From the NCBI RefSeq assembly GCF_014836765.1, contig NZ_JACSQG010000003.1:1-64000 (forward strand): a DNA stretch of 64,000 nucleotides, in the 5' to 3' direction. The notes below the pieces were generated by a model. That model ran no database searches and was not told where the DNA came from. It saw nothing but the letters and a program-made list of their open reading frames with translations. Of the stretch, positions 53,741 through 64,000 are shown in pieces. The position numbers and the translations under genes were made by a program. How positions within the stretch are numbered: position 1 is the first letter of the stretch; every line of letters begins with the position of its first letter. Source of the stretch: Serpens gallinarum. Lineage in GTDB: Bacteria; Pseudomonadota; Gammaproteobacteria; Pseudomonadales; Pseudomonadaceae.

Positions 53741-54017
53741 GTAGGCTGGACAACCGTTGTGTGTTGTCCACCGTGCGGGGTACAGCGGTGGATGTAAAAA
53801 AACGACATCCACCCTACGGGCCGGCAATCCGGTATAGAGAACGTAGGGTGGACAACCGTTGTTCGTTGTCCACCGTGCGGGACCAGCGGTGGATGTAAAA
53901 AAGCGACGTTAACCGGGCCGGCAATCCGCTGTAGAGAACGTAGGGTGGACAACCGTTGTTCGTTGTCCACCGTGCGGGACCAAGGGTGGATGTAAAATGC
54001 GACATCCACCCTACGGG
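53741..54017. repeat. Tandem repeat of about 100 bp, nearly three copies
   Basis: Copies begin at 53741, 53843 and 53940 (period about 97-102). Each contains GTAGGGTGGACAACCGTTGT, then GTTGTCCACCGTGCGGG and GGTGGATGTAAAA, so each unit is itself an inverted repeat (GGTGGACAAC/GTTGTCCACC). The units differ by point changes and small indels. Such GTAGGGTGGAC elements occur dispersed in some Pseudomonas genomes (recollection). It lies just downstream of metH and may form strong hairpins in its mRNA. Confidence 0.85.
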
Positions 54018-54020
54018 TCG

Positions 54021-57000
54021 TCAGACGTCGTAACCGAGGTTCGGCATCAGCCAGCGTTCGCTGATCTCGAGGTCCTGGCCCTTGCGCTGCGAGTAGCTGT
54101 CCACCTGATCCTTGTCGATCTTGCCGACCGCGAAGTATTGCGCTTCAGGGTGGGCGAAGTACCAGCCGCTGACGGCGGCGGTGGGGAACATGGCGTAATG
54201 CTCGGTGAGGAACACGCCGCTGTCGCCGGCTTTATTGAACTCGGCGGCCGGATCGAGCAGGGCGAACAGGGCTTTTTTCTCGGTGTGATCCGGGCAGGCC
54301 GGATAACCCGGTGCCGGGCGGATGCCCTTGTAGCGCTCGCGGATCAGATCTTCGTTGCTCAGCGCTTCGTCTTTGTCGTAGCCCCAGTACTCTTTACGCA
54401 CGCGCTCGTGCAGCCACTCGGCGCAGGCTTCGGCGAGGCGGTCGGCCAGTGCTTTCACCATGATCGAGTTGTAGTCGTCGCCGGCATCCTGGTAGGCCTT
54501 GGCCACTTCTTCGGCGCCGATCCCGGCGGTGGTGATGAAGCCACCCACGTAGTCGGTGATGCCGGAGTCCTTGGGCGCAACGAAGTCGGCCAGGGAGAAG
54601 TTCGGCTTGCCATCGGTCTTGATGGTCTGCTGGCGCAGGTGGTGCAAGGTGGCGAGTTGTTCGCCGTTATCGCCGTAGACGGCCAGGTCGTCCTGGTCGA
54701 TCTGATTCGCCGGCCAGAAGCCGAACACGGCGCGGGCCCTGATCAGTTTCTCGTCGATCAGCTTGTTCAGCATGGCCTGGGCATCGGCGAACAGCGCCGT
54801 GGCGGCTTCGCCTACCACCTCGTCAGTGAGGATGCGCGGGTATTTGCCGGCCAAGTCCCAGGAGATGAAGAACGGCGTCCAGTCGATGTACTTGGCCAGC
54901 ACCCGGAGGTCGATGTCTTCCAGCACCTTGCTGCCGGTGAAGGTCGGTTTGACCGGCGTGTAGCCGCTCCAGTCGAATTGCGGCTTGGCGGCGATCGCCT
55001 TTTCATAGGTCAGGCGTTCAGTGCGGGCGGCGCGGTTGGCGGTGCGCTCGCGGATCACGGCGTACTCTTCGCGAATCTTGGTCGCGTAATCCGGCTTCAT
55101 TTCCTTGGACAGCAGGGTGGTGGCCACGCCCACGGCGCGCGAGGCGTCGGTGACGTACACCACGGCATCGTTCTTGTAGTGCGGGTCGATCTTCACCGCC
55201 GTGTGCGCCTTGGAGGTGGTGGCGCCGCCGATCATCAACGGCAGGGTGAAACCCTGGCGCTGCATTTCGCGAGCAACGTGCACCATTTCATCCAGCGACG
55301 GGGTGATCAGGCCGGACAGGCCGATGATGTCGCACTTCTCTTCGATGGCGGTCTTGAGGATCTTGTCGGCCGGGACCATCACGCCCAGGTCGACAATGTC
55401 GTAGCCGTTGCAACCGAGCACCACAGCGACGATGTTCTTGCCGATGTCATGCACGTCGCCCTTGACCGTGGCCATGAGAATCTTGCCCTTGGCCTCCGGC
55501 TTGTCGCCTTTTTCCGCTTCGATGAAGGGAATCAGATGCGCCACGGCCTGCTTCATCACGCGGGCGGATTTCACCACTTGCGGCAGGAACATCTTGCCCG
55601 AGCCGAACAGGTCGCCGACCACGTTCATGCCGGCCATCAGCGGGCCTTCGATCACCTCGATGGGCCGCGCGCACTGCTGGCGGCATTCCTCGGTGTCTTC
55701 AACAATAAAAGTGGTGATGCCCTTGACCAGCGCATGCTCGAGGCGCTTGTCGACCGGCAGGCTGCGCCACTCTTCGTTCTCGACTTCCTTGACAGAACCG
55801 TCGCCACGGTAGTCCTCGGCGATGGCCAGCAGGGCTTCGGTGGCACCGGCGCTGCGGTTGAGGATCACGTCCTCGACCTTGTTGCGCAGGTCGAGTGGAA
55901 TCTGGTCGTAAATCTCCAGTTGGCCAGCGTTGACGATGCCCATGGTCAGGCCGTTCTGGATGGCGTAATAGAGGAACACCGAGTGGATCGCCTCGCGTAC
56001 CGGGTTGTTGCCGCGGAACGAGAAGGACACGTTGGACACGCCGCCCGAGGTCAGGGCGTAGGGAAGATTGTCGCGGATGAAGGCGCAGGCCTCGATGAAG
56101 TCCACCGCGTAATTGTTGTGCTCCTCGATGCCGGTGGCCACGGCAAAGACGTTCGGGTCGAAGATGATGTCTTCCGGCGGGAAGCCCACTTCATTGACCA
56201 GGATGTCGTAGCTGCGCTGGCAGATCTCGCGCTTGCGCGCGGCGGTGTCAGCCTGGCCGGTTTCGTCGAAGGCCATGACCACCACGGCGGCGCCGTAGCG
56301 CTTGCACAGGCGGGCGTGCTTCTTGAATTCCTCGACCCCTTCCTTCATGGAAATCGAGTTGACGATGCCCTTGCCCTGGATGCACTTCAGACCGGCTTCG
56401 ATCACCTCCCACTTGGAGGAGTCGATCATGATCGGCACGCGGGAGATGTCCGGCTCGCCGGCGATCAGGTTGAGGAAGGTCACCATGGCCTTCTTCGAGT
56501 CCAGCATCCCCTCGTCCATGTTGATGTCGATCACCTGGGCGCCGGCCTCGACCTGCTGCAGGGCAACGGCCAGCGCCTCGGTGTAGTTGTCCTCGCGGAT
56601 CAGGCGCGCAAACTTGGCCGAGCCGGTGATGTTGGTGCGCTCGCCGACGTTCACGAACAGCGAGTTGCGATCGATGGTGAACGGCTCCAGGCCGGACAAG
56701 CGGCAGGCCTTGGGAATGTCCGGGATCACGCGGGGCGCGTAGTTGGCCACAGCTTCGGCGATCGCCTGGATATGCGCAGGCGTTGTGCCGCAGCAGCCGC
56801 CGACGATGTTGAGGAAGCCGCTCTGGGCAAACTCTTCGATCACGGCCGCGGTTTCTGCCGGGCTTTCGTCGTATTCACCGAAGGCGTTGGGCAGGCCGGC
56901 GTTGGGGTGGGCCGACACGTGGGTGTCCGCCTTGCTGGCCAGTTCTTCCAGGTACGGACGCAGCTCCTTGGCGCCCAGGGCGCAGTTCAGCCCCACGGAG

Positions 57001-57731
57001 ATCGGGTTGGCGTGACGTACCGAGTTCCAGAAGGCTTCGGTGGTTTGCCCGGACAGGGTACGGCCCGAGGCGTCGGTGATGGTGCCGGAAATCATGATCG
57101 GCAGTGTGATGCCCACTTCTTCGAACACGCCCTGCACGGCAAAGATCGCTGCCTTGGCGTTGAGGGTGTCGAAGATGGTTTCGATCATGATCAGGTCCGC
57201 GCCGCCGTCGACCAGGCCGCGGGTGGCTTCGCTGTAGTTCTCGACCAGCTCATCGAAGGTGACGTTGCGGTAGCCCGGATTGTTGACGTCCGGCGAGAGC
57301 GAGCAGGTCCGGCTGGTTGGGCCGAGGACGCCGGCAACGAAGCGTGGTTTATTTGGGGTTTCCAGGGTCTTGGCGTCGGCGACCTCACGGGCCAGGCGGG
57401 CGCCTTCACGGTTCAGCTCATAGGCCAGTTCCTGCATGCCGTAGTCGGCCTGGGACACCCGGGTGGAGTTGAAGGTGTTGGTTTCTAGAATATCGGCGCC
57501 GGCATCGAGATAGGCACGCTCGATGGCCTGGATGACTTCCGGGCGGGACAGCAGCAGCAAATCGTTATTGCCCTTCACGTCCTGCGGCCAGTCGGCGAAG
57601 CGTTCGCCGCGGAAGTCGGCTTCTTCCAACTTGTAGCTTTGGATCATAGTGCCCATGCCGCCATCAAGGATCAGGATGCGCTCTTTGAGAGCTTGCTGTA
57701 GGGCCTGGAGACGGGCATTGAGACTGGACAT
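54021..57731 (-). CDS. metH: Cobalamin-dependent methionine synthase MetH
   Basis: A 1236-residue enzyme with the full modular order: homocysteine domain (1-330; zinc cysteines in VGLNCALGA and [11 protein letters not shown]), pterin/folate domain (about 350-620), cobalamin-cap and Rossmann domain (about 650-900; axial His in [13 protein letters not shown]) and activation domain (about 910-1236; [12 protein letters not shown]). It transfers a methyl group from methyltetrahydrofolate to homocysteine. It is monocistronic and divergent from cti. I see no cobalamin riboswitch in its 200-nt upstream region. Confidence 0.97.
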   Translation of the reverse strand: MSSLNARLQALQQALKERILILDGGMGTMIQSYKLEEADFRGERFADWPQDVKGNNDLLLLSRPEVIQAIERAYLDAGADILETNTFNSTRVSQADYGMQELAYELNREGARLAREVADAKTLETPNKPRFVAGVLGPTSRTCSLSPDVNNPGYRNVTFDELVENYSEATRGLVDGGADLIMIETIFDTLNAKAAIFAVQGVFEEVGITLPIMISGTITDASGRTLSGQTTEAFWNSVRHANPISVGLNCALGAKELRPYLEELASKADTHVSAHPNAGLPNAFGEYDESPAETAAVIEEFAQSGFLNIVGGCCGTTPAHIQAIAEAVANYAPRVIPDIPKACRLSGLEPFTIDRNSLFVNVGERTNITGSAKFARLIREDNYTEALAVALQQVEAGAQVIDINMDEGMLDSKKAMVTFLNLIAGEPDISRVPIMIDSSKWEVIEAGLKCIQGKGIVNSISMKEGVEEFKKHARLCKRYGAAVVVMAFDETGQADTAARKREICQRSYDILVNEVGFPPEDIIFDPNVFAVATGIEEHNNYAVDFIEACAFIRDNLPYALTSGGVSNVSFSFRGNNPVREAIHSVFLYYAIQNGLTMGIVNAGQLEIYDQIPLDLRNKVEDVILNRSAGATEALLAIAEDYRGDGSVKEVENEEWRSLPVDKRLEHALVKGITTFIVEDTEECRQQCARPIEVIEGPLMAGMNVVGDLFGSGKMFLPQVVKSARVMKQAVAHLIPFIEAEKGDKPEAKGKILMATVKGDVHDIGKNIVAVVLGCNGYDIVDLGVMVPADKILKTAIEEKCDIIGLSGLITPSLDEMVHVAREMQRQGFTLPLMIGGATTSKAHTAVKIDPHYKNDAVVYVTDASRAVGVATTLLSKEMKPDYATKIREEYAVIRERTANRAARTERLTYEKAIAAKPQFDWSGYTPVKPTFTGSKVLEDIDLRVLAKYIDWTPFFISWDLAGKYPRILTDEVVGEAATALFADAQAMLNKLIDEKLIRARAVFGFWPANQIDQDDLAVYGDNGEQLATLHHLRQQTIKTDGKPNFSLADFVAPKDSGITDYVGGFITTAGIGAEEVAKAYQDAGDDYNSIMVKALADRLAEACAEWLHERVRKEYWGYDKDEALSNEDLIRERYKGIRPAPGYPACPDHTEKKALFALLDPAAEFNKAGDSGVFLTEHYAMFPTAAVSGWYFAHPEAQYFAVGKIDKDQVDSYSQRKGQDLEISERWLMPNLGYDV

Positions 57732-57935
57732 GGAAAACTACCTGGAAGCGGAAAACAAAAGAGCGCGAATGATAGCAAAGCTGCATGGCTTTTGAGCTGG
57801 GCGCGGTTGTAGGTGAAAAGTATTCATGTTGAGCAAAGGGGCTTTCTTCATCCAAGCGTTATAACGCGAAACGTGCAATTCGCTCTAAAGAGCCGTGCTG
57901 GATAGAATGGCGGACATTTTTCAGGGAGCCGTGCC

Positions 57936-60215
57936 ATGACCTGGCGTGCAATGCTCGCAGGCCTGCTGTTGGCAATGGGTGGTTCACTAGCGGCCGAGCC
58001 GTTGTCTTACCAGCGCGATATCCAGCCGATCTTTACCGCCAAGTGTGTGGCCTGCCACGCCTGTTACGACGCGCCGTGCCAGCTGAATCTGGGCAGTGAC
58101 GAAGGCGTGCTGCGCGGAGCTCACAAGTTACCGGTATACAACGGCACCCGTACCCAGGCGCAGGAGACCACGCGCCTGTACCTCGATGCCCATGGCGAGC
58201 CGGCCTGGCGGCGCAAGGACTTCTTTTCGGTGCTGGATGCCCAGCCCAACCAGGCGGCGCTGATGGCACGCATGCTGGAACTTGGCAGGGCCAATCCCCC
58301 GGTCGCCAACGCCAAACTGCCGGCGAACCTGGATATCGGCATCTATCGACAGAACCAGTGTCCGTTGCCCGGCGAGTTCGAGGGTTATGCGCAAAAGCAT
58401 GCCCAGGCCGGCATGCCCTTTGCGGTTACCGGGCTCAACGATGAGGAATATTCAACCCTTCAGCAATGGCTGGAGCAGGGTGCACCCGTGGAGACGGCGC
58501 CGCTACAACCCAGTGTCGATGAGCAGCAGCAGATTGCCGACTGGGAAGCGCTGCTCAACGGCCCCAATGACCGAGAACAGCTGGTCGGCCGCTGGCTGTA
58601 TGAACACCTGTTCCTCGCTCATCTGTATTTCGACAACGGTGAGCAGGGGCACTTCTTCCAGCTGGTGCGCTCGCGCACGCCCAGCGGTCAGCCAGTTGAC
58701 CCCATTGCCACACGGCGACCCAATGACGATCCGGGGCAGGTGTTCTACTACCGTTTGTTGCCGATTCAGGGCGTCATCGTGCACAAGACCCACATCACCT
58801 ATCCGTTGAGCGCGCAGAAGCTGGCACGGGTCAAGCAGCTGTTCTTCAGCGAGGCCTGGCAGGTCGGTGCGCTGCCCGGTTATGGCATGCAGCGGCGCGC
58901 CAATCCCTTTGCGACGTTCGAGACGATTCCGGCGCGGGCGCGCTACCAGTTCATGCTGGATAACGCCGAGTACTTCGTGCGCACCTTCATTCGTGGCCCG
59001 GTGTGTCGCGGGCAGATCGCCACTGATGTTATCCGTGATCAGTTCTGGGTGATGTTTCAGGCGCCCGATCACGATGAGTACATCACCAATGCCACCTACC
59101 GCGCCCAAGCTACGCCGCTTCTGAGCATGCCGGGTCAGCTGGATAGCCTTGGTGATCTGTTCACCTTGTGGGGTGGCTATCGCGAGAAGCGCAACCAGTA
59201 CGAAAACCTGCGCCGCCAGATGTACAGTGGCGTGCCGGCGGAATGGGAGCACCTGTGGCGAGGCAATGACAATGCGCTGCTGACTGTTTTTCGTCAGCAG
59301 GACAGCGCCTCGGTGCGCAAGGGGCTGCTCGGCGAGGTGCCGCAGACGCTGTGGTGGATGGATTACCCGCTGCTGGAGCGCACCTATTACCAGTTGGTGG
59401 TCAATTTCGACGTGTTCGGCAACGTCTCCCACCAGGCGCAGACGCGGTTGTATTTCGACCTGATCCGCAATGGCGCCGAGCTCAATTTCTTGCGCCTGTT
59501 GCCGGCCGAGTCTCGGCAGACGCTGCTCAACAGCTGGTACGAAAACAGTGGCAAGCTCAAGCTGTGGCTGACCTACACAGGCATCGACACCCAAACCAAA
59601 AGTCGTCTGGCGCTGCCGGCCAGTCAGGACGCGAAGCAGGCATTCGCCGATCAGTTGCTGCAGCGCCTGGCCAACATCAACGCCCGTGCCGATCCGATCA
59701 ATCGTTGCTCGGGGCAACACTGTTACCGCCCTGATATCGCGCAACCCTTGCAGGCGGTGGAGCAAGCACTAAGCCGCCTCGCTGCCACGCCCGCGGCGCA
59801 GTTGCCATTCATTCGCCAATTGCCAGAGGCTACTCTGTTGCGGGTCGAGCTGCCCGACGGCTCCCGGGAGATCTACAGCGTGTTGCGCAACCGAGCGCAC
59901 AGCAACGTGGCCTTCATGCTGGGTGAATCGCTGCGTTATCAGCCCGAGCAGGACACGCTGACGATTTTTCCGGGGATTCTCAGCAGTTACCCCAACTTCC
60001 TGTTCAACCTGCCTGCAGCGGATGTGTCGGCGTTTGTCGAGGCGCTGGAACGGGCAAAGGGAGGGCAGGCGTTCGAGCGAGTGGTCGACCGCTGGGGTAT
60101 TCGGCGCAGCCATCCCGATTTCTGGCGTTACTTCAATGACCTGCCAGCCTACTTGCAGGAAACCGAGCCGCGCGAAGCGGGAATGCTGGACATGAACCGT
60201 TACCAGAACTTGTGA
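57936..60215 (+). CDS. cti: Fatty acid cis/trans isomerase Cti (periplasmic cytochrome c-type)
   Basis: The 759-residue enzyme converts cis-unsaturated membrane fatty acids to trans, giving solvent and heat tolerance. The signal peptide (1-20, ending SLAA) is followed by the haem-c motif CVACH (Cys37, Cys40, His41), as in P. putida Cti. The characteristic YNGTRTQAQETTRLYLDAHG and the C-terminal SYPNFLFNLP follow. GGGAGCCGTGCC precedes the ATG. It is divergent from metH and next to nfuA, as in P. aeruginosa PA1846 (recollection). Confidence 0.95.
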   Translation: MTWRAMLAGLLLAMGGSLAAEPLSYQRDIQPIFTAKCVACHACYDAPCQLNLGSDEGVLRGAHKLPVYNGTRTQAQETTRLYLDAHGEPAWRRKDFFSVLDAQPNQAALMARMLELGRANPPVANAKLPANLDIGIYRQNQCPLPGEFEGYAQKHAQAGMPFAVTGLNDEEYSTLQQWLEQGAPVETAPLQPSVDEQQQIADWEALLNGPNDREQLVGRWLYEHLFLAHLYFDNGEQGHFFQLVRSRTPSGQPVDPIATRRPNDDPGQVFYYRLLPIQGVIVHKTHITYPLSAQKLARVKQLFFSEAWQVGALPGYGMQRRANPFATFETIPARARYQFMLDNAEYFVRTFIRGPVCRGQIATDVIRDQFWVMFQAPDHDEYITNATYRAQATPLLSMPGQLDSLGDLFTLWGGYREKRNQYENLRRQMYSGVPAEWEHLWRGNDNALLTVFRQQDSASVRKGLLGEVPQTLWWMDYPLLERTYYQLVVNFDVFGNVSHQAQTRLYFDLIRNGAELNFLRLLPAESRQTLLNSWYENSGKLKLWLTYTGIDTQTKSRLALPASQDAKQAFADQLLQRLANINARADPINRCSGQHCYRPDIAQPLQAVEQALSRLAATPAAQLPFIRQLPEATLLRVELPDGSREIYSVLRNRAHSNVAFMLGESLRYQPEQDTLTIFPGILSSYPNFLFNLPAADVSAFVEALERAKGGQAFERVVDRWGIRRSHPDFWRYFNDLPAYLQETEPREAGMLDMNRYQNL

Positions 60216-60341
60216 CAGCCAACCCTGCAAGGTGCTTGCGTGGCATGTGCTGAGCATTTTGCTTACCCGACCAAAACACTGGGACTTACCGGGCATAACC
60301 CAATTGGCGTACACTGCGCACATGTTCTGCGAGGAGTTGCC

Positions 60342-60926
60342 ATGAGCGCCATTACCATCACCGAATCCGCCGAAGCCTATCTGGCCGATCTGCTCAGCAA
60401 GCAGAACACGCCGGGAATTGGCATCCGAGTTTTTATCACTCAGCCGGGTACTCCCTACGCTGAAACCTGCATCGCCTACTGCAAACCAGGCGAGCAGAAA
60501 CCGGAAGACACCGCGCTGTCGCTGGCATCGTTCGTCGCCTGGATCGACGGGATCAGCGAGCCCTTCCTCGAAGATGCCGTGGTTGATTACGCCACCGACC
60601 GCATGGGCGGTCAGCTGACCATCAAGGCGCCGAACGCCAAGGTACCGATGATCGGCGAAGACAGTCCAATGACCGAGCGCATCAACTACTACCTGCAGAC
60701 CGAGATCAATCCTGGGCTGGCTAGCCACGGCGGCCAGGTCAGCCTGGTGGATATCGTCGATGAAGGTATCGCCGTCCTGCAATTTGGCGGCGGCTGCCAG
60801 GGCTGCGGCATGGTCGATACCACCCTCAAGGATGGCGTCGAAAAGACCCTGATGGAACGTATCCCGGAACTGAAAGGCGTGCGTGATATTACCGACCACA
60901 GTAACCGGGAAAACGCCTACTACTGA
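60342..60926 (+). CDS. nfuA: Fe-S biogenesis protein NfuA
   Basis: The 194-residue protein delivers [4Fe-4S] clusters to target proteins. Residues 1-100 form a degenerate A-type domain ([18 protein letters not shown]). Residues 110-194 form the Nfu domain with the cluster cysteines in [29 protein letters not shown] is an excellent ribosome site at 60342. A terminator follows. Confidence 0.96.
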   Translation: MSAITITESAEAYLADLLSKQNTPGIGIRVFITQPGTPYAETCIAYCKPGEQKPEDTALSLASFVAWIDGISEPFLEDAVVDYATDRMGGQLTIKAPNAKVPMIGEDSPMTERINYYLQTEINPGLASHGGQVSLVDIVDEGIAVLQFGGGCQGCGMVDTTLKDGVEKTLMERIPELKGVRDITDHSNRENAYY

Positions 60927-60956
60927 TTTGCCAAAGAGTAGCAACTCGCCCGGCTG

Positions 60957-60990
60957 ACAAAGCCTGCCAATACGGCAGGCTTTGTTGTTT
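60957..60990 (+). terminator. Terminator of nfuA
   Basis: A 12-bp stem ACAAAGCCTGCC/GGCAGGCTTTGT with a 5-nt loop is followed by TGTTT. It starts 31 nt after the nfuA stop. Confidence 0.85.
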
Positions 60991-61125
60991 CTGGCTTCCT
61001 TATTTTTATACCTCAGTCACAGAATTCAACTAGGCCATACGGCAGCGCTCTTTTTGCCTGCCCGGAGGTCTTAATGCCGGTAGGATTCTCGCATTCACCC
61101 AAAGCCGTTCAAACAAGGGAGCTAC

Positions 61126-62187
61126 ATGAACAACCCCACTCTAGAGAACAAGGTCTTTCTGGCGTTGCTCCTGCTGGTTTCCATTGCGTTCTGCTGGGTA
61201 CTGTTCCCCTTTTATGGGGCGGTGTTCTGGGCAGTGATTCTGGCCATCCTGTTCGCACCGCTACAGCGGCGCCTGGCGCGTCGGTTTCGGGGCAAGCCCA
61301 ACCTGGCGGCCTTGCTGACTCTGTTGGCAACGCTGCTGATTGCTGTGCTGCCTATGGCGATCATCACCACGCTGCTGGTGCAGGAAGGAGCGGCGCTCTA
61401 TCAGCGGATCGAAAGCGGCGAACTGGATATTGGCGCTTATCTGGTGCAATTTCGCGACATGTTGCCGCAGAGTATTCAGAGCCAACTGCAGCGTGTGGGT
61501 CTGGGCGATTTGCAGGATGTGCGCGAACAATTGTCTGGCTATGCGCTGCAAGGCAGTCAGTTCCTGGCGACCAAGGCCTTCAGTTTCGGGCAGGGCACCT
61601 TCGAGTTCTTGATCGTATTCGCGGTCATGCTGTACCTGCTGTTTTTCCTGATTCGCGATGGCCGGCAACTGGTGGCCAAGATGCGCGAGGCCATCCCGCT
61701 GGAAGACGAGCAAAAGCGCCGTCTGTTCAGCAAGTTCACCCGTGTGGTGCGCGCTACGGTGAAAGGCAATGTGGTGGTGGCGATCACCCAGGGCGCGCTG
61801 GGCGGGCTGATATTCTGGTTTTTAGGTATCCCCAGCGTGCTGCTGTGGGGCGTGGTGATGGCTTTCCTGTCGCTGCTGCCGGCAGTGGGGGCGGGGCTGA
61901 TCTGGACACCCGTGGCGATTTATTACTTCGTCAGTGGCGATTTCTGGCACGGCTTGATCCTGACGCTGTACGGGATTTGCGTGATCGGCCTGGTAGACAA
62001 CGTGCTGCGTCCGATCCTGGTGGGCAAGGACACCAAGATGCCGGACTACGTGGTGCTGATTTCCACGTTGGGCGGGTTGGCACTGTTCGGTCTCAATGGC
62101 TTTGTCATCGGGCCGTTGATTGCTGCGCTATTCATGTCGTCGTGGGGACTGTTTATCGACCGCGAACCTGAAGAGGCGTTGGAGTAA
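61126..62187 (+). CDS. AI-2E family (PerM-like) membrane transporter
   Basis: The 353-residue protein has about eight hydrophobic segments. It contains the central hydrophilic loop rich in charged helices (about 85-165) and the family pattern AITQGALGGLIFWFLGIPS and LLPAVGAGLIWTPVAIYY. It was named for AI-2 export (TqsA), but the family is broad (PerM, proton antiport in others). CAAGGGAGCTAC precedes the ATG. It stands between nfuA and the convergent nuo operon. Confidence 0.9.
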   Translation: MNNPTLENKVFLALLLLVSIAFCWVLFPFYGAVFWAVILAILFAPLQRRLARRFRGKPNLAALLTLLATLLIAVLPMAIITTLLVQEGAALYQRIESGELDIGAYLVQFRDMLPQSIQSQLQRVGLGDLQDVREQLSGYALQGSQFLATKAFSFGQGTFEFLIVFAVMLYLLFFLIRDGRQLVAKMREAIPLEDEQKRRLFSKFTRVVRATVKGNVVVAITQGALGGLIFWFLGIPSVLLWGVVMAFLSLLPAVGAGLIWTPVAIYYFVSGDFWHGLILTLYGICVIGLVDNVLRPILVGKDTKMPDYVVLISTLGGLALFGLNGFVIGPLIAALFMSSWGLFIDREPEEALE

Positions 62188-62265
62188 CAGACGCACCGAA
62201 ACGGAAGTCACCAGGCCGGTTTCGGCCGTGATGCAGTGTGATGATGGGAAAGCGGAACGAAGAAA

Positions 62266-62301
62266 AAACGAAAAGGCGGCGCTGAACAGCACCGCCTTTT
62301 T
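62266..62301. terminator. Bidirectional terminator between the AI-2E transporter and nuoN
   Basis: The stem AAAAGGCGG/CCGCCTTTT with inner GCTG/CAGC pairing is flanked by T runs on the plus strand (CCTTTTT) and on the minus strand (GCCTTTTCG then TTTTTTC). It serves the AI-2E transporter gene and the end of the nuo operon. Confidence 0.85.
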
Positions 62302-62305
62302 GCGT

Positions 62306-63766
62306 TTACAGGCCTGCGGCCTGTGCTATTTGCAACAACGGTTGCGGGTAGACACCAAGGAAGAAGGCCAGGGCTGCAATGAACAGCAGCATGATGCCGC
62401 CGGCTCGTTGCGCCCAGTTGATCGGCGGCATGCGCAGGCGCATGCCCGGTTCGACCATGAACAGGGTGACCATCACCCGCAGATAGTAGAAGAGACCGAT
62501 GGCGCTACCCACAATCAGGGTACCCAGCAGCCACCAGAGTTCAGCCTCGACACCCGTAGCGATCACATAGAACTTGCCGATGAAGCCCGCGCTCATGGGA
62601 ATGCCGGCCAGGGACAGCATCATCACCGTGAGTACCGCTGTCAGGTAAGGGCGCCGCCAGAACAGGCCACGGTATTCAAACAGGGCGTCCGCGTCGCGGC
62701 CCTTGTACGGGCTGGACATCAGGGTGATCACCCCGAAGGCGCCGAGGGTAGTCAGCACATAGGTCACCAGGTACACGCCGATCGCTTCCACGGCCAGGCC
62801 CTTGCTGGCGATCAGGGCCACCAGCAGGTAACCGAAGTGGGCAATGGACGAGTAACCGAGCAGGCGTTTGAGGTTGCTCTGGTTCAAGGCCAGCAGGTTG
62901 CCGATCAGGATCGAGGCGATGGCGATCAGGGTCAGGCCGTCGTTCAGCCAGCCGCCGCTGGTGGCTGGGGAGATCTGATACAGGCGCAGCAGCACGGCAA
63001 ACACCGCAACCTTGCTGGTGGTGGCCAGGAAGGTCGCCACCGGTGCCGGCGAGCCTTGGTACACGTCGGGCGTCCACAGGTGGAAGGGCACCAGCGACAG
63101 CTTGAAGCCCAAGCCCACCAGCATCATGCCGATGCCGGCCTGCACCAAGGCAGAAGAGCCCTGGGCCGCCAGGCTGGCGCCGATCCCGGCGAAGCTCAGG
63201 CTACCCGACTCGGCATACAGCAGCGCCATGCCGAACAGCAGGAAGGCTGAGCCGGCAGCAGACAGGACCATGTACTTGATGCCGGCTTCCAGGGAGCGGC
63301 GGTCGAAGAAGGCATAAGCCACCAGTCCGTAGACCGGTACGGAAAGCAGTTCCAAGCCGATGAACAAGCCCGCCAGGTGCTGGGCGCTAACCAGTACGAT
63401 GCCGCCGGCCACCGCCAACAGCATGAGCAGGTAAAGCTCCTCGCGGTTGCCCGGGAAGCCGCCGGTGCCGGGTTTTTCTCCCAGATAGGCGTGGGCCAGG
63501 GTGACGCACACCAGCGTCGCTACCAGCATCAGCCCTGTATAAAAGAAGGCGAAGCTGTCCAGCATCAACAGTCCGGTCACTTCCAGCGGGGCCACTTGGG
63601 ACGCTGGTGCGATGGAGAGCAGCGCCAGGATCAGGCCGGCCGCAGACAGCACGTAGCTGAGTCGATGGTTACGCCGCCAGGCGATCGCCAGCATCACCAC
63701 CACGACGGTGGCGCAGGTGATTAGCAGCGGCAGCAGGGCAATGAAGTGTTGTTGAGTAAATTCCAT
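62306..63766 (-). CDS. nuoN: NADH-quinone oxidoreductase subunit N
   Basis: The 486-residue antiporter-like subunit of respiratory complex I has 14 hydrophobic segments. The conserved glutamate/lysine region [17 protein letters not shown] and the broken-helix [19 protein letters not shown] are present. It is the last nuo gene and is followed by the bidirectional terminator. nuoM lies 7 nt upstream. Confidence 0.96.
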   Translation of the reverse strand: MEFTQQHFIALLPLLITCATVVVVMLAIAWRRNHRLSYVLSAAGLILALLSIAPASQVAPLEVTGLLMLDSFAFFYTGLMLVATLVCVTLAHAYLGEKPGTGGFPGNREELYLLMLLAVAGGIVLVSAQHLAGLFIGLELLSVPVYGLVAYAFFDRRSLEAGIKYMVLSAAGSAFLLFGMALLYAESGSLSFAGIGASLAAQGSSALVQAGIGMMLVGLGFKLSLVPFHLWTPDVYQGSPAPVATFLATTSKVAVFAVLLRLYQISPATSGGWLNDGLTLIAIASILIGNLLALNQSNLKRLLGYSSIAHFGYLLVALIASKGLAVEAIGVYLVTYVLTTLGAFGVITLMSSPYKGRDADALFEYRGLFWRRPYLTAVLTVMMLSLAGIPMSAGFIGKFYVIATGVEAELWWLLGTLIVGSAIGLFYYLRVMVTLFMVEPGMRLRMPPINWAQRAGGIMLLFIAALAFFLGVYPQPLLQIAQAAGL

Positions 63767-63773
63767 AACGCGA

Positions 63774-64000
63774 CTACCGAGCCGAAACGAGTGGGGAGAA
63801 GGCGGCGCTGAACCACTGCTGCACGCCTGTCATGGTCGCCTGGGAAACGTCGAGCACCGGCTGTGGATAGATGCCGAGCAGGATCAGCAGGACCGCGACC
63901 AGTAGCACCATGCCTAGTTCGCGGCCATCCAGGCCGTGCAGGATCTGCTCGCTCTTGGAAGGCCCGAAGTAGGCGCGGTGCACCATGATCAGCGAGTAGA
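63774..64000 (-). CDS. nuoM: NADH-quinone oxidoreductase subunit M (3' end only)
   Basis: Only the last 75 codons lie in the window. They give the C-terminal part of NuoM with [19 protein letters not shown] and the final hydrophobic helix [20 protein letters not shown]. The order nuoM-nuoN with a 7-nt spacing is standard. The rest continues beyond position 64000. Confidence 0.92.
   Translation of the reverse strand, partial: YSLIMVHRAYFGPSKSEQILHGLDGRELGMVLLVAVLLILLGIYPQPVLDVSQATMTGVQQWFSAAFSPLVSAR

Noticed and set aside
53741..54017. Possible CRISPR array (regular direct repeats)
   Set aside because: Only about three copies with a 100-bp period, and the whole unit is repeated rather than a short repeat with unique spacers. 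No cas genes are nearby.
53997..57488. A 1163-codon open frame on the plus strand opposite metH
   Set aside because: It is a high-GC shadow: metH on the minus strand has full-length domain matches, while the plus-strand translation is His/Gly/Val-rich with no motif or ribosome site.
57732..57935. Cobalamin or SAH riboswitch in front of metH
   Set aside because: The 200-nt divergent region shows no cobalamin-box-like or SAH-like conserved core by eye, and it is too short for a full cobalamin riboswitch plus the cti promoter.

Overview
The window looks like chromosome of a denitrifying Pseudomonas-group gammaproteobacterium (Pseudomonas/Stutzerimonas-like). The evidence is high-GC coding sequence with short AGGA-type ribosome sites, a Pseudomonas-type nar operon, Cti, NfuA, MetH and NuoN, and a block (about 7.7-17.6 kb) whose order matches, from memory, P. 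aeruginosa PA2817-PA2797: small gene, fadE, ABC-2 exporter, cupredoxin, queF, DUF4404, thioesterase, mlaA, rssB, STAS gene. The species cannot be named from the sequence alone. No prophage, insertion sequence, CRISPR array or conjugative gene is visible.

Layout. 0-7.6 kb: tRNA-Gly(GCC) with terminator, then a LysR regulator divergent from a three-gene RND multidrug efflux operon of the MexEF-OprN type. 7.7-17.6 kb: the conserved block (lipid metabolism, outer-membrane lipid asymmetry, queuosine synthesis, and an RssB-like phosphatase with its STAS partner). 17.6-20.7 kb: an arsR-gap-arsJ arsenate-detoxification operon with a readable ArsR-type operator over its promoter. 20.9-26.2 kb: cbpM-cbpA co-chaperone pair, small conserved proteins, one unrecognised 471-residue membrane protein, DoxX and an aldo-keto reductase. 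26.2-31.4 kb: a patchwork that is visibly decaying. It holds a GNAT-like gene, a PhnD-type binding-protein remnant, an EamA exporter, an SDR, a GhrB-type dehydrogenase with an internal deletion, and an MFS gene with an N-terminal frameshift, flanked by an inverted copy of a 24-bp repeat.

31.4-33.8 kb: the carboxynorspermidine pathway of polyamine synthesis (nspC plus dehydrogenase). 34.0-38.9 kb: a sulfur locus. It has a TlpA thioredoxin fused to an Lgt-like membrane domain, then a BigR/SqrR-type sensor, two YeeE/YedE transporters, a persulfide dioxygenase and a SulP transporter. Together these would sense persulfide, move sulfur species, oxidise persulfide to sulfite and move the sulfur oxyanion. 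39.0-51.0 kb: respiratory nitrate reduction on the minus strand: a narK1-narK2 fusion, narG, narH, narJ, narI and a parvulin-type foldase, followed by a 46-residue glycine-zipper peptide and a flavocytochrome-type oxidoreductase.

51.0-53.7 kb: a 723-nt stretch without a recognised gene, DUF1883, a small membrane protein and a leucine-rich-repeat protein kinase. 53.7-54.0 kb: a tandem repeat of about 100 bp. 54.0-62.2 kb: metH divergent from cti and nfuA, then an AI-2E family permease. 62.3-64.0 kb: nuoN and the 3' end of nuoM.

The most interesting points are the compact arsenate operon with its operator, the persulfide locus with the Lgt-like/TlpA fusion and a matching AT-rich operator, the NarK fusion, the LRR kinase with altered catalytic motifs, and the decay zone at 27-31 kb. 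No wholly new multi-gene system could be proven by reading alone.
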